This document shows, in pieces, positions 6,798 through 16,384 of a stretch of DNA of 64,000 nucleotides. The notes under the pieces were generated by a model that saw only the letters and a program-made list of their open reading frames with translations, did no database searches and had not been told where the DNA came from. The stretch comes from Lachnospiraceae bacterium (GTDB taxonomy: Bacteria; Bacillota; Clostridia; Lachnospirales; Lachnospiraceae). The stretch is taken from the NCBI GenBank assembly GCA_910575835.1, contig CAJTGB010000004.1:58784-122783 (forward strand). Direction: 5' to 3'. Position 1 is the stretch's first letter; each line of letters begins with the position of its first letter. The position numbers were made by a program, and so were the translations under genes.

Positions 6798-6868
6798 GAT
6801 GAAGATAGCATATAGAGCCGGCAATGTATTCCGAGATGAAGATAACATGTAGAGCCGGCGGTGTATTC
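6798..6868. repeat. two tandem 34-bp near-repeats
   Basis: Bases 6798-6831 and 6835-6868 are 34-base units differing at four positions; both contain TAGAGCCGGC and end TGTATTC. They sit between the terminator at 6766 and the convergent M20 gene ending at 6888. Function is unknown. Confidence 0.7.
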
Positions 6869-6887
6869 AGGTGAGAATGGCAACGGA

Positions 6888-8051
6888 TTATTCCCCAAGC
6901 CTCTTCAGTACAGCCGCGGCATAGACCGCTGCGCCGATCGGAAGTACCTTCTCGTTAAAACGGATCTTAGGATTATGCTGCGGCAGCCGTTCTTCAGGAT
7001 CGTCGACGCCCGCTCCTATCATGAAGAAGGCAGCAGGGACCAATTCGGAGTAGCAGGCAAAATCTTCGGATCCCATCGCGTGAAATGTATCTACGGTCAG
7101 GGAATCATCAACTTCATGGATTACTTTCCGGCACCAGGCAAGTTCTTTCTCGTCGCAGACCATAGGAGGAACGTCGCTGAGTACCTCGATCTCGGCTTTT
7201 GTGCGGTAGGTTTCGGCTACGCCTTGTGTGATCTCATGGATCCGCTGAATTATCCTTTTGCGGATATCCGGGTTGAATACACGGAGAGTTCCTTCCATCT
7301 CGGCAGTCTCAGGGATAATATTTGCAGCGCTTCCGGCGTGGAACTTGCCGATCGTCAAAGCAACCTCATCAAATCCAGAGATCTCCCTCGCTATTAATTC
7401 CTGTAATCCCAGATGGATATGAATTGCAGTGTTGATCGGATCGACGCCGTCCTCCGGTGTAGAACCATGCACGCCCTTCCCCGTAAGTTTAATGCGGAAA
7501 CCGTATACCCCGGCGCAGGGGGCAAGATGTCCGCCTAATGTGCCGAGCGGCTTCTGGGAGAATACATGCAGCGCCAAGGCGGCATCAACGTGCGGATTAT
7601 CCATAACCCCGGAGCGGATCGCGGCTTCGGCGCCTGCAAAGATCTCTTCCGCAGACTGGAAGACAAGCTTGACGGTACCGTGAAGCTCTGACTCGTGCGC
7701 TTTGATCAGCTTCGCCGCGCCAAGCAGCATAGCGGTATGCATATCGTGTCCGCAGGCGTGCATACAGCCGTTAGTAGAAGCAAAAGGCTCGCAGGATTTT
7801 TCCTCGATCGGGAGCGCGTCCATATCGCCCCGGATCATATAGCATGTATCGCCCCGGCCGATGCAGGCGGCGATATTAGAACTCTCCTCATAAACGGTAT
7901 ACGCAATGTTCATCTCGTCCAGTTTTTTCGTTACAAATGCAACTGTCCTGGGAAGGCTGAGGCCGATCTCAGGAATTTGATGCAGCTCGCGCCTCCATGC
8001 GGTCAATTCTTCTTGAAGCTGTTCTGCTTCCAGCATGATCTGACTTTTCAT
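6888..8051 (-). CDS. M20 family amidohydrolase
   Basis: A 387-aa M20 (D subgroup) metallo-amidohydrolase of the hippurate / N-acyl-amino-acid hydrolase type. Metal-binding motifs are present: RRELHQIPEIGLSLP near the start, GDMDALPIEE, HACGHDMHTAMLLGAA, QSAEEIFAGA and a late MGSEDFACYSE. A lid/dimerisation domain lies between about residues 180 and 290. It removes an acyl group from an amino acid or peptide-like amide in the cytoplasm. GGAGG precedes the ATG at 8051. It is divergent from the DUF5058 operon across 285 bp, and a second, unrelated M20 enzyme lies in that operon, so both likely serve the same nutrient. Confidence 0.88.
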   Translation of the reverse strand: MKSQIMLEAEQLQEELTAWRRELHQIPEIGLSLPRTVAFVTKKLDEMNIAYTVYEESSNIAACIGRGDTCYMIRGDMDALPIEEKSCEPFASTNGCMHACGHDMHTAMLLGAAKLIKAHESELHGTVKLVFQSAEEIFAGAEAAIRSGVMDNPHVDAALALHVFSQKPLGTLGGHLAPCAGVYGFRIKLTGKGVHGSTPEDGVDPINTAIHIHLGLQELIAREISGFDEVALTIGKFHAGSAANIIPETAEMEGTLRVFNPDIRKRIIQRIHEITQGVAETYRTKAEIEVLSDVPPMVCDEKELAWCRKVIHEVDDSLTVDTFHAMGSEDFACYSELVPAAFFMIGAGVDDPEERLPQHNPKIRFNEKVLPIGAAVYAAAVLKRLGE

Positions 8052-8336
8052 GATAATCTAACTTCCTCCTTAGAATACTAAAAACTTATTATTCGATGTA
8101 TTAATAACAGGATATCTCTTCCAGGTAAAAGTAAAAAGAAAAATTTTTTCTAATTTAGGGAAAAATTAGATTAGTCAGGCCATTTTCTACAAAAAATGAC
8201 ATAAAAAGTGAAAAAATCTTCACTTTATACGAAAGTGATTGGAAAAGGAAAATTTATTTTATTTTTATCGTACAGACGAATTCGTATAATTGTATAAATA
8301 TTTAGAGAAACAGTTATATGAAGGAGGAGACAAAAG

Positions 8337-9080
8337 ATGGATGTAATGCAGATTGCAAATGGACTGCCTATGTGGATCGCCTGTGGAATTCCGGTGGTAT
8401 TCGTAATCATTCAGGCGGTTCTTTTTGCAAAGGGGGCGTATAGTGCGGGGAAGAAGGTCGGACTTACAGACGATAAGATGAAGAAAGCTATGAAAAGCAG
8501 CGCTGTAACTTCGATCGGGCCGTCAATAGTAGTGCTCAGCGGTATGCTTTCACTGTTGGTAACGGTAGGAGGTCCGGTAGGATGGATGCGTCTTTCCATG
8601 ATCGGTTCCGTTATGTTTGAATCCATTGCGGCAGGTCTTGGAACATCTGCGGTAGGTGTGACATTAGGAACGGATGCAATGACGGAAGAGGCGCTTGGCA
8701 TGGCAGTCTGGACCATGATATTATGTTCTGTCGGATGGGTTATATTCGCGACATTTTCAGCGAATAAGATGGAGAAGATCGAACACAAGCTTTCTAAGGG
8801 GAATGCAGGAATGCTGACAACGATCGCTTCTGCAGCGATTATCGGTGTATTTTCCGCCATGGTCGCAAGCCACTTATCTAAACCGTTCTATTCCATGATA
8901 CAGAAGGCGGATGCCGCGGCTATGTCTTCAGCGTGGCACAACCTGCTGGCATGTATCTTAGGCGCGGTCATCATGTTTGTGCTGACTAAGGCGGCAAATA
9001 GTAAGAACATTGGATGGCTGAAAGAATGGTCGCTTACTATTACGATTTTGGGCGCTATGATCATTACGGCGCTGGTATAA
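8337..9080 (+). CDS. DUF5058 family multi-pass membrane protein
   Basis: A 247-aa hydrophobic protein with about six membrane segments and a conserved motif SSAVTSIGPSIVVLSGML followed by LLVTVGGPVGWMRLS, which I recognise as the DUF5058 family. Function is unknown; transport of a small molecule is a reasonable inference because it is paired with another multi-pass protein and an AbgB-like hydrolase. AAGGAGGAGA precedes the ATG. A TATAAT at 8285-8290 may be the -10 of its promoter, but no good -35 is visible, which would suit activator control by the PucR protein encoded downstream. Confidence 0.78.
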   Translation: MDVMQIANGLPMWIACGIPVVFVIIQAVLFAKGAYSAGKKVGLTDDKMKKAMKSSAVTSIGPSIVVLSGMLSLLVTVGGPVGWMRLSMIGSVMFESIAAGLGTSAVGVTLGTDAMTEEALGMAVWTMILCSVGWVIFATFSANKMEKIEHKLSKGNAGMLTTIASAAIIGVFSAMVASHLSKPFYSMIQKADAAAMSSAWHNLLACILGAVIMFVLTKAANSKNIGWLKEWSLTITILGAMIITALV

Positions 9081-9107
9081 GGCTGATATAAGGAGGAGAA
9101 GAAGAAT

Positions 9108-9800
9108 ATGAACAGTGATTTTTACAAAGACGAATATACGCCCAAGATTAATAGGATAGGTAAATTAACAGGATATCTGGGAGTTTTGGTTGCGTTCACT
9201 CCGGCGCTTGTGCTGGCGGTGGTATACGGTATTGTTCCGAAGCCGGCGGCGCTTCTGACTGCATTTATCAGCGGAGCAAGCGCATTTGGCGTATTATGGT
9301 TTGTCGAGCCGATTTCTTATTTCCCGGTGGTAGGTCCTGCGGGAACGTATATGGCATTTTTGTCGGGAAATATTTCTAATATGAGGATTCCGTGTGCAAG
9401 TATGGCGCAGGTTGCGGCGGAGGTTGAGCCGGGGACGGAGAAGGGTTCTATCATTGCGACCCTGGGTATGGCTGTATCCATCATCATCAATGTATCCGTG
9501 CTGACGATCGGCGCGATCCTTGGAAGCTCTGTACTGGCTATGCTTCCGGATTCTGTCAAGGCTGCGCTTAATTATCTTCTTCCTGCACTTTTTGGGGCGC
9601 TGTTTGTTCAATTTGGCATGAAAATGATCAAACATAGTGTTATAATGGTTGTGATCGCATTCGCACTTTATTTTGCGATCGGTATGGGTGTATTTAACTG
9701 GCTTCCGGGAGCTTCTAACTGGCTTGGAACATTAGGGTGCGTGTTTATCAGTATTGCAGTGGGTATTACAACTTTATCTAACGCGAAGAAACAGGCATAG
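9108..9800 (+). CDS. multi-pass membrane protein, putative permease partner
   Basis: A 230-aa protein with a short cytoplasmic N-terminus (MNSDFYKDEYTPKINRIGK) and about six membrane helices, rich in Gly and Ala, including YFPVVGPAGTYMAFLSGNIS and LLPALFGALFVQFGM. It begins 27 bp after the DUF5058 gene with AAGGAGGAG. I know no biochemical function. Two different small membrane proteins in tandem suggest a heteromeric transporter feeding the downstream amidohydrolase. Confidence 0.7.
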   Translation: MNSDFYKDEYTPKINRIGKLTGYLGVLVAFTPALVLAVVYGIVPKPAALLTAFISGASAFGVLWFVEPISYFPVVGPAGTYMAFLSGNISNMRIPCASMAQVAAEVEPGTEKGSIIATLGMAVSIIINVSVLTIGAILGSSVLAMLPDSVKAALNYLLPALFGALFVQFGMKMIKHSVIMVVIAFALYFAIGMGVFNWLPGASNWLGTLGCVFISIAVGITTLSNAKKQA

Positions 9801-9831
9801 AGTAAGTAGGATAAACTGTCGAAGGGACGAG

Positions 9832-11202
9832 ATGGCAATGGAAAAAAGAGATCTTCATAATGAAGTGAAGAAGATGAAGTCACTGCTTGAAACTACAAGC
9901 AGGCTTATCTGGGAACATCCGGAAGTTGGGGGTAATGAAAAAGAGTCCGCCGATTATTTCAGGAAACTTCTTGGAGGCGAGGGTTTTAAGATTGTAAATG
10001 AGGAGCATATGGAGAATGCTTTTTATGCGGAATATGGTTCCGGTAAACCTGTGATCGCGATCTTGGGGGAATATGACGCGCTTCCAGGCTTATCACAGAA
10101 GGTGACGGACAATAAGGCGCCTGTAGCGGAAGGGGAACCGGGACACGGATGCGGGCATAATCTTCTGGGCGCGGCCGCGGCTATCGGTGCGATCGCGGTA
10201 AAACGCTATCTGGAAGCGGAGGGGATCAGCGGGACGGTGCGTTTCTACGGATGCCCGGAGGAAGAGCTCTTAAGCGGCAAGGTTAAGATGATATATTATC
10301 ATATGTTTGATGATTGTGATTTTGCGATCAGCTGGCATCCGATGAGCGCTAATATGGTATATGACAGCGGCTATCTGGCAAGCGCGTCGGCGCATTTTGA
10401 ATTCAGGGGGAGAAGTTCACATGCCGCGTTCGCACCGGAACTTGGACGAAGCGCTCTGGATGCGGTCGAGCTGATGAATGTTGGGGTAAATTATCTAAGA
10501 GAGCATGTGACTTCTAAGGCAAGGATCCATTATACTACGAACAGCGGCGGATTTGCTCCGAACATTGTTCCGCCGTTGGCGGGCTCATGGTATTTTGTAC
10601 GGGCCCCGTATATAGCGGATGTGAAAGACATTCTCAAAAGAATCAGGAAGATAGCGGAAGGCGCGGCGCTCATGACCGAGACTGAGGCAGATGTGAGAAT
10701 AGATTACGGATGCTGTGAGATGTTAGAAAATCATGCCTATGGAGATCTTGCGTATCAGAATATGAAAGAAGCAGAGCTTCCGGTTTTTGATGATGAGGAG
10801 ACAGAGTTCGCCAGCCGTCTTGTCGGCACCGTGACGAAAGCAGACGCGGAAAAAGCACAGAAGCTATACGATACGGAAGGCAGGCCGATGACATGGAAGC
10901 TGAATGACCGCAATCTGTACCAGCTCAATCCGCTGACCGCATCCTCAGACAGCGGGGATATCAGCCACATTATGCCGATGTGCGTTGTCACTACTTCCTG
11001 CTGGCCGGCAGGAGTAGCGCCTCATACATGGCAGGCTACGGCAGCAGCCGGATGCTCATTGGGAGAAAAGGGCGCGCTGAGCGCTGCACAGATTATTACA
11101 GGCATTGCATACGATCTGTATAACAGGCCTGATCAGAGAGAGGCTATCCTGACGGAGTTTAATCAGAAGAGGGATGCATATGTTCCGATGTATGAATCAT
11201 AA
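9832..11202 (+). CDS. AbgB-like M20 amidohydrolase
   Basis: A 456-aa M20 peptidase of the p-aminobenzoyl-glutamate hydrolase subunit B type. Metal ligands are seen in GEYDALPGL, GHGCGHNLLGAAAAIGA and PEEELLSGK, and a C-terminal motif around HTWQATAA is typical of the subfamily. Known relatives cleave the amide of p-aminobenzoyl-glutamate or similar conjugates, often as a heterodimer; no AbgA partner is adjacent. I chose the ATG at 9832 (AAGGGA 4 bases before it), 31 bp after the permease-like gene. Substrate is not known. Confidence 0.82.
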   Translation: MAMEKRDLHNEVKKMKSLLETTSRLIWEHPEVGGNEKESADYFRKLLGGEGFKIVNEEHMENAFYAEYGSGKPVIAILGEYDALPGLSQKVTDNKAPVAEGEPGHGCGHNLLGAAAAIGAIAVKRYLEAEGISGTVRFYGCPEEELLSGKVKMIYYHMFDDCDFAISWHPMSANMVYDSGYLASASAHFEFRGRSSHAAFAPELGRSALDAVELMNVGVNYLREHVTSKARIHYTTNSGGFAPNIVPPLAGSWYFVRAPYIADVKDILKRIRKIAEGAALMTETEADVRIDYGCCEMLENHAYGDLAYQNMKEAELPVFDDEETEFASRLVGTVTKADAEKAQKLYDTEGRPMTWKLNDRNLYQLNPLTASSDSGDISHIMPMCVVTTSCWPAGVAPHTWQATAAAGCSLGEKGALSAAQIITGIAYDLYNRPDQREAILTEFNQKRDAYVPMYES

Positions 11203-11214
11203 TTGTTAGAAGGT

Positions 11215-11260
11215 AATCCAGCCCTTTCGTTGAAGACGAGCTTGAACGGGCTGGATTTGT
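11215..11260 (+). terminator. hairpin after the amidohydrolase operon
   Basis: AATCCAGCCC (11215-11224) pairs perfectly with GGGCTGGATT (11248-11257), with a smaller CGTT/AACG stem inside. Only a short T-run follows, so it may be a leaky terminator or an attenuator ahead of the PucR gene. Confidence 0.5.
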
Positions 11261-11291
11261 GCATATATATTATTTACAGGGGGAGATGAAG

Positions 11292-12926
11292 ATGGGGATT
11301 GCGCTGTACCAACTGCTTGCTCAGGAGTATTTTAAAGATTTTCATGTAATAACCGGTCACAAAGGCCTGACAAAAGAGGTACAGGGAGTTGCGGTTATGG
11401 ATGCGCCGGACGCGCTTCGGTGGACGAAGGGAAAAGAACTGATCATGACTTCAGGATATGCGTTGTCGAAGGAGCCTTATTGCCTGGAACGCAGTTTTCA
11501 GGAAGGTGCTGCACAGTTGTCGACAGGGCTGATGATCAAGCGGCAGCGTTATCTGGATACGATTCCCGAGCATGTGATTGAATTGTTTGACAGATATGAC
11601 GTGCCGCTGATCAGCATGCCTTTTGAGGCTGCATTTATGGATGTAATCAATCAGGTAAATGTAGCTGTGATGAATCAGGCATTCAGGCGTTTCCGTATTC
11701 GGAATAACAGTGTGCTGCAGCTGTCAAACCTAAGCTTCAAGGAGAGGAAGATCAAGAAGATCCTGCAGGCTGTTGAGGCGGAGATGAAGTTCCCGGCATT
11801 TTTATACGATATAGGTGAAGAAAGGGCATATTACAGTTCTGCTAATTTCAGGCGGATCTCCGAGAGCTTTCATCTCAGGGACGAGGACTACTGGAACCCG
11901 TCAAGAGAATACAGCAGCCACAGCCTGTGCGAGCATATGCATATGACCAGATACCGGCTGATCGATCCGGTTAATCCAGAAGGGCCAAGAATCAGCTGGG
12001 TGTTGATCCCGATTATCATGAACAAAGTGACACAGGCATATTTTGTTGTGATGGAGTCGAAGGATTTCCTGGACTACTGCGACGAATATTCTATACGGAT
12101 TGCGTTTCTGGAGCTTCAGTCGGTCTATGAACAGATCATGGTTGCACAGAGTATCGGTAATATAGGGTTCGAGAATTTTGTGCTGTATGCTCTTAACTAT
12201 GATGAGAAGGATCAGGACAGACTGATCTATCAGGCGAGTCAGCACGGGATCTCTATGTCGAAAAAGTATATATGCATCATGTTTGCTCAGACACAGGACG
12301 AGACGGTAAGCGTAAGGGATGAACGCAAGAATTTTGTGAGGAGTTTTTTGGACAGCGCCGTTTCCAATTTCGGAAGGATAGCGTTCTTAGATGAGAACAG
12401 GGGAATCATTCTCTGGGACGCGCAGGAGGGAGATAAATATGATCTGGAATATTTTAGCCGGATATTGGAGGAGTTCCGCATCAAAGTGAAAGCAAAATGC
12501 AAGGATGTGGAATTAGAATTTGCCGTATGCAGGGATGAGATCAACCTGCTGTCCTTGAAGGATGGAGTGAAAAAATGCCAGAAAGTAATGGCAATGGGCA
12601 AGAAATTATTTCCGCAGGATCATATCTGGGATTACGGAATGCTCGGCCCTTACGCGTGGATCGACATTCAGGAGGACGAGCTGGAGGCTATGCTGAGCGA
12701 GTACCGCCTGTTGCTGCAGGATGAGAAGAACAGGGAGCCGTTAAAGACATTAAAAGTATATCTGGAAAATAATATGAACTTCAGCGTTACGGCAGAGAAA
12801 ATGTATGTCCACATCAACACGATCCGCAAGAGGATCGATAAGATGAAGGAGCTTCTTGACCTGTCACTGGATGACAGGATCGCCAGGCTGAAACTGGAGA
12901 TGCTGCTGCAATTTCTGAATTTGTAG
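11292..12926 (+). CDS. PucR-family transcriptional regulator
   Basis: A 544-aa protein with the PucR N-terminal ligand-binding domain (residues about 5-125, including GVAVMDAPDALRWTKGKELI), a long middle region, and a C-terminal PucR helix-turn-helix (LKVYLENNMNFSVTAEKMYVHINTIRKRIDK, seen as LKVYLENNMNF and NTIRKRIDKM, about 480-535). Relatives sense purine or amino-acid catabolites and activate transport and degradation genes. GGGGGAG stands 6 bases before the ATG at 11292. Its position after the DUF5058/AbgB operon makes that operon and the divergent M20 gene the likely targets. Confidence 0.85.
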   Translation: MGIALYQLLAQEYFKDFHVITGHKGLTKEVQGVAVMDAPDALRWTKGKELIMTSGYALSKEPYCLERSFQEGAAQLSTGLMIKRQRYLDTIPEHVIELFDRYDVPLISMPFEAAFMDVINQVNVAVMNQAFRRFRIRNNSVLQLSNLSFKERKIKKILQAVEAEMKFPAFLYDIGEERAYYSSANFRRISESFHLRDEDYWNPSREYSSHSLCEHMHMTRYRLIDPVNPEGPRISWVLIPIIMNKVTQAYFVVMESKDFLDYCDEYSIRIAFLELQSVYEQIMVAQSIGNIGFENFVLYALNYDEKDQDRLIYQASQHGISMSKKYICIMFAQTQDETVSVRDERKNFVRSFLDSAVSNFGRIAFLDENRGIILWDAQEGDKYDLEYFSRILEEFRIKVKAKCKDVELEFAVCRDEINLLSLKDGVKKCQKVMAMGKKLFPQDHIWDYGMLGPYAWIDIQEDELEAMLSEYRLLLQDEKNREPLKTLKVYLENNMNFSVTAEKMYVHINTIRKRIDKMKELLDLSLDDRIARLKLEMLLQFLNL

Positions 12927-12936
12927 CGGCTGATGA

Positions 12937-12976
12937 TACCCTCAGTGGGCGTGTGTCCCCTTGTCCGCTGAGGGTA
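12937..12976. repeat. hairpin after the PucR gene
   Basis: TACCCTCAGTGG (12937-12948) pairs with CCGCTGAGGGTA (12965-12976) with one G-T pair. There is no T-run on the plus side, so a terminator call is tentative. Confidence 0.5.
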
Positions 12977-12993
12977 AGGAAATATAAGGAAGC

Positions 12994-13026
12994 ATCCCCC
13001 TCTTTCTTGACAGTAAGGAGGGGGAT
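12994..13026. repeat. G/C-rich hairpin overlapping a promoter
   Basis: ATCCCCCTC (12994-13002) and GAGGGGGAT (13018-13026) form a 9-bp stem. The -35 hexamer of the next promoter lies in its loop. Confidence 0.55.
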
Positions 13027-13035
13027 TGTTACACT
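13007..13035 (+). promoter_or_regulatory. sigma-A promoter of the DUF3810 gene
   Basis: A perfect TTGACA (13007-13012) is followed after 17 bp by TACACT (13030-13035), 57 bp before the gene start at 13092. The overlapping hairpin may affect use of the promoter. Confidence 0.55.
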
Positions 13036-13091
13036 TATACTATCGTTGTATCAAGACGGCAGGGGAACGAGAGAAACGGAGAGTGTAATGT

Positions 13092-14192
13092 ATGCAGGCA
13101 TATCTACTTGCCCCGCGGTTTCGCGGGAACAGAGCAAAACAGATCGCAAGCGCAGTCTTGCTGGCAGCGGCGCTTGTACTGAGCATAACCGCGAGGATGG
13201 TTCCGGGATTCGCCCAATGGTACAGCACACATCTGTATCCTGTATGGGTGGGCAGTCTCGGGCGGCTGACGGGGTATCTGCCCTTCTCGGCAGCAGAAAT
13301 ACTGCTGTATCTTCTGCTGGCTGCCATAGCGCTGCGGGCGGTCAGATCAGCCGCGGATATCAGGAAGAAACAGGCGGGGTATAAAGGTGCAGGATGGGAT
13401 CTGCTTCTGCTTGTGGCAGCGCTTTGTTTCCTGTATGTGGTAAACTGCGGGATCAATTACCATCGGGATTCATTTTCCGAATGCTCGGGGATCCAGGCAG
13501 AAGAGTATACGGCGGATGAATTAAAGGCGGTATGCCAGTGGCTTACGGATAAGGTGGCCGACTACGCCGGCAGTGTGCCGCGCGGCCCAAACGGCGGTAT
13601 GGTTCTGAAGCTGGATCTGGAGGACAATGCGGCAGAGGCAATGAGAGCTCTTAAGGATGAATACCCGGAGCTTGAAGGCTATTATCCTCAGCCGAAAGAG
13701 CTGATGAATTCCTGGATCCTATCCGTACAGAATCTAAGCGGAGTTTACTCGCCGTTTACGATAGAAGCGAATTATAACGGCGATATGCAGGATTATAATA
13801 TTCCGTTCACGGCTTGCCATGAATTGTCCCACCTGCGGGGATTCATGCAGGAGCAGGAGGCTAATTTTATTGCGTTCCTTGCGTGCAGCGGATCCGAAGA
13901 AGAGGCATTCGCGTACAGCGGGTATCTGATGGGATGGATTCATTGTATGAACGTGCTATACCGGGCGGATTACGATGCATGGGAAGAGGTGCGCAGCCAA
14001 TTGCCGCAGGAAGCGGAGCAGGATCTTAAGCTGAACAGGGAATTCTGGGCGGAGTATGACGGCAGGATCGCGGAGGTATCGAACCGGGTCAATGATACAT
14101 ATCTTAAGGCGAACGGACAGTCGGACGGGGTGAAAAGCTATAACCGGATGGTCGACTTGATCGTGGCATATTATGAGAGAGACGGCCGTTGA
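13092..14192 (+). CDS. DUF3810 family membrane protein with HExxH motif
   Basis: A 366-aa protein with membrane segments near residues 17-36, 62-82 and 101-118, then a long extracytoplasmic or cytoplasmic domain holding CHELSHLRGFMQEQEANFIA. HELSH is a classic HExxH zinc-protease motif and the later E..AN is a plausible third-ligand region, matching DUF3810. The substrate is unknown. It stands alone between the PucR gene and convergent topB. GGAGAG lies 8 bases before the ATG. Confidence 0.75.
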   Translation: MQAYLLAPRFRGNRAKQIASAVLLAAALVLSITARMVPGFAQWYSTHLYPVWVGSLGRLTGYLPFSAAEILLYLLLAAIALRAVRSAADIRKKQAGYKGAGWDLLLLVAALCFLYVVNCGINYHRDSFSECSGIQAEEYTADELKAVCQWLTDKVADYAGSVPRGPNGGMVLKLDLEDNAAEAMRALKDEYPELEGYYPQPKELMNSWILSVQNLSGVYSPFTIEANYNGDMQDYNIPFTACHELSHLRGFMQEQEANFIAFLACSGSEEEAFAYSGYLMGWIHCMNVLYRADYDAWEEVRSQLPQEAEQDLKLNREFWAEYDGRIAEVSNRVNDTYLKANGQSDGVKSYNRMVDLIVAYYERDGR

Positions 14193-14224
14193 ATGTGTAT
14201 TTTGGCAGTAGTTCAGACCAGAAG

Positions 14225-16384
14225 TTATAGCTTTATTCCTGATAGGGCGTCGGCGAACGAGGTATTGATCGCCTCGTCCTTTTGTTTTTTCAAATATTTC
14301 TGAACATCCTTCTTGGTCACTCCGGCGCCTTCTTTCTCTCTTCGGACTTTGAACGCGGAGAGCTTCTCCTTGTAACCGCAGGCGCAGACAAAGGTCTCTT
14401 CCGAACCCTTTTTGATCAGCTCCATCTTCTTGTGACAGTTCGGACAGCGGGCGTTGCTTGAACGTGCAACGGTCTCGCGGTAGCCGCACTCCCGGTCCTG
14501 GCAGACCAGAAGACGGGCGTTCTTGCCGTTGACAGCAAGCATCCTCTTGCCGCAGCGGGGGCATTTGGTATTGGTCAGGTTGTCGTGCCGGAAGGTGCCG
14601 TCTGCAGACCGGATCTCGTCGATCAATGCCTGGGTATAATTCTGAATATCCTGGATAAATGAATTCTCTTTGCGTTTCCCTTTGGCTATATCTGAGAGCT
14701 GCAGTTCCCATTGAGCGGTTAGCTCTGGTTTTTTCAGGTCTTCCGGGACCAGTTCAAGAAGCTGTTTTCCTTTTGAGGTGATCAGGAGTTCATTGCCCTT
14801 CTTCTCGATCAGAAATGAATGAAAAAGCTTCTCTATAATGTCCGCCCGTGTGGCAACGGTTCCAAGGTCAGAATTCTCCATTGCCGTGAGCAGGGCAGCC
14901 TCGGTATAATGTGCAGGCGGCTTAGTCTTGCCGGTGTTGACGGAGATTCCCATGATCGGCAGTTTATCTCCCCGCGTAAGTTCAGGGAGAGATTGTTTTG
15001 CGGTGCGGCCCTGGGAGCTGGAATCAATACTATCCCAATCACCGGATTCATCTTCATCCATGAAGCTGCCGGCGTCCGTATCATACACAGCCTTCCATCC
15101 GGGTGCCAGAACGATCCTGCCCCGCGCTGTAAAGCTCTGACCGGCAGCGTAAGATCGCAGGGTCGTCTGTTCATATTCAAAGGCGGGATAGAGGACGCTG
15201 ATGAATCGGCGCACGACCAGATCGTAGATCTTCCTCTCATCATTGCTCAGATGCGCCAATTGCACATACTCCTCTGTCGGAATGATCGCGTGGTGGTCGC
15301 TTACTTTTGTGTCGTCTACGAAGGCTTTGCTGGTTTTGACGGGGCTTTTAAGCAAATGTTGGATAAATGTCTTATACGGCCCTGTATTGCATGCTTTCAG
15401 CCTGTCTTTGATGGTTGGGACGATATCTGTTCCGATGTAGCGTGAATCGGTCCGGGGGTAAGTGAGTATCTTGTGATTCTCATACAGGCGTTGCATGATA
15501 TTCAGAGTCTCTTTGGCAGAGAAGCCGTAACGCCTGTTGGCGTCCCGCTGTAATTCTGTCAGGTCATAGAGACCTGGAGCCGGGGTCTTTTTCTTGGATT
15601 TCTGTATGTCTGTAACGGTTAGAGCCTGCCCGTCAAGCTGTGCCTTAAGGTCTGTGATGAATCCTTTCTGAAATGAGCGTGTGCTTCCGTTCTTTTCATG
15701 CTGCCAGTTCCATTTGACAGTACCGGCAGTACAGGTGAGTTCATAGTATTCTTTCGGCTGAAAGGAACGGATCTCCTGCTCCCGGTTTGCAATGATGGCC
15801 AGGGTGGGAGTCTGTACGCGTCCGCAGGAGAGCTGGGCGTTATATTTGCAGGTCAGGGCGCGTGTAGCGTTGATCCCGACCAGCCAGTCTGCTTCGGCGC
15901 GGCTCTTGGCGGCGTAATACAGGTCGTTGTACTGGCGTCCGTCCTTCAGGTGTGAGAAGCCTTCGCGGATGGCCTTGTCGGTAACAGAAGAGATCCAGAG
16001 CCGCTTCAAGGGCTTGCGGCAGCCGCTCTTATTAAGGATCCACCTTGCCACCAGTTCGCCTTCTCTCCCTGCATCGGTCGCAATGATCACTTCGGAAATG
16101 TCCTTGCGGAATAACTGGGTCTTGACATTATGGTATTGTTTGGATGTCTGCTTTATTACGATCAGGTTCCATTGCTTCGGAATCATGGGAAGGTAAGAGA
16201 GGCTCCATTCTTTGAACTTCTGATCGTATTCTTCCGGGTCGGCAAGGGTTACAAGATGGCCCAGCGCCCATGTAACGACATATTGGCTGCCTTCTATGGC
16301 TCCGGGAAGATTCTTATGGCAATTCAGCACCCTGGCAATATCCCGGGCTACAGAAGGCTTTTCTGCTAAAACGAGTGATTTCAT
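14225..16384 (-). CDS. topB: DNA topoisomerase III
   Basis: A 719-aa type IA topoisomerase. The TOPRIM domain opens with LVLAEKPSVARDIA and contains DAGREGELVARWIL; LSCGRVQTPTLAII follows; the active-site tyrosine lies in ILTYPRTDSRY (about residue 310). Two C-terminal zinc-finger motifs are present (CPRCGKRM...CQDRECGY and CPNCHKKM...CACGY), about 600-690. It relaxes negative supercoils and decatenates single-stranded DNA junctions. The size and zinc tail are usual for chromosomal Firmicutes TopB. AAAGGAG lies 10 bases before the ATG. It ends 32 bp from the convergent DUF3810 gene. Confidence 0.95.
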   Translation of the reverse strand: MKSLVLAEKPSVARDIARVLNCHKNLPGAIEGSQYVVTWALGHLVTLADPEEYDQKFKEWSLSYLPMIPKQWNLIVIKQTSKQYHNVKTQLFRKDISEVIIATDAGREGELVARWILNKSGCRKPLKRLWISSVTDKAIREGFSHLKDGRQYNDLYYAAKSRAEADWLVGINATRALTCKYNAQLSCGRVQTPTLAIIANREQEIRSFQPKEYYELTCTAGTVKWNWQHEKNGSTRSFQKGFITDLKAQLDGQALTVTDIQKSKKKTPAPGLYDLTELQRDANRRYGFSAKETLNIMQRLYENHKILTYPRTDSRYIGTDIVPTIKDRLKACNTGPYKTFIQHLLKSPVKTSKAFVDDTKVSDHHAIIPTEEYVQLAHLSNDERKIYDLVVRRFISVLYPAFEYEQTTLRSYAAGQSFTARGRIVLAPGWKAVYDTDAGSFMDEDESGDWDSIDSSSQGRTAKQSLPELTRGDKLPIMGISVNTGKTKPPAHYTEAALLTAMENSDLGTVATRADIIEKLFHSFLIEKKGNELLITSKGKQLLELVPEDLKKPELTAQWELQLSDIAKGKRKENSFIQDIQNYTQALIDEIRSADGTFRHDNLTNTKCPRCGKRMLAVNGKNARLLVCQDRECGYRETVARSSNARCPNCHKKMELIKKGSEETFVCACGYKEKLSAFKVRREKEGAGVTKKDVQKYLKKQKDEAINTSFADALSGIKL

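Noticed and set aside
13956..14711. 251-codon minus-strand open frame across the DUF3810/topB junction
   Set aside because: It overlaps the 3' end of topB in another frame and the DUF3810 gene antisense; the translation is Arg/Pro-rich and has no start signal.
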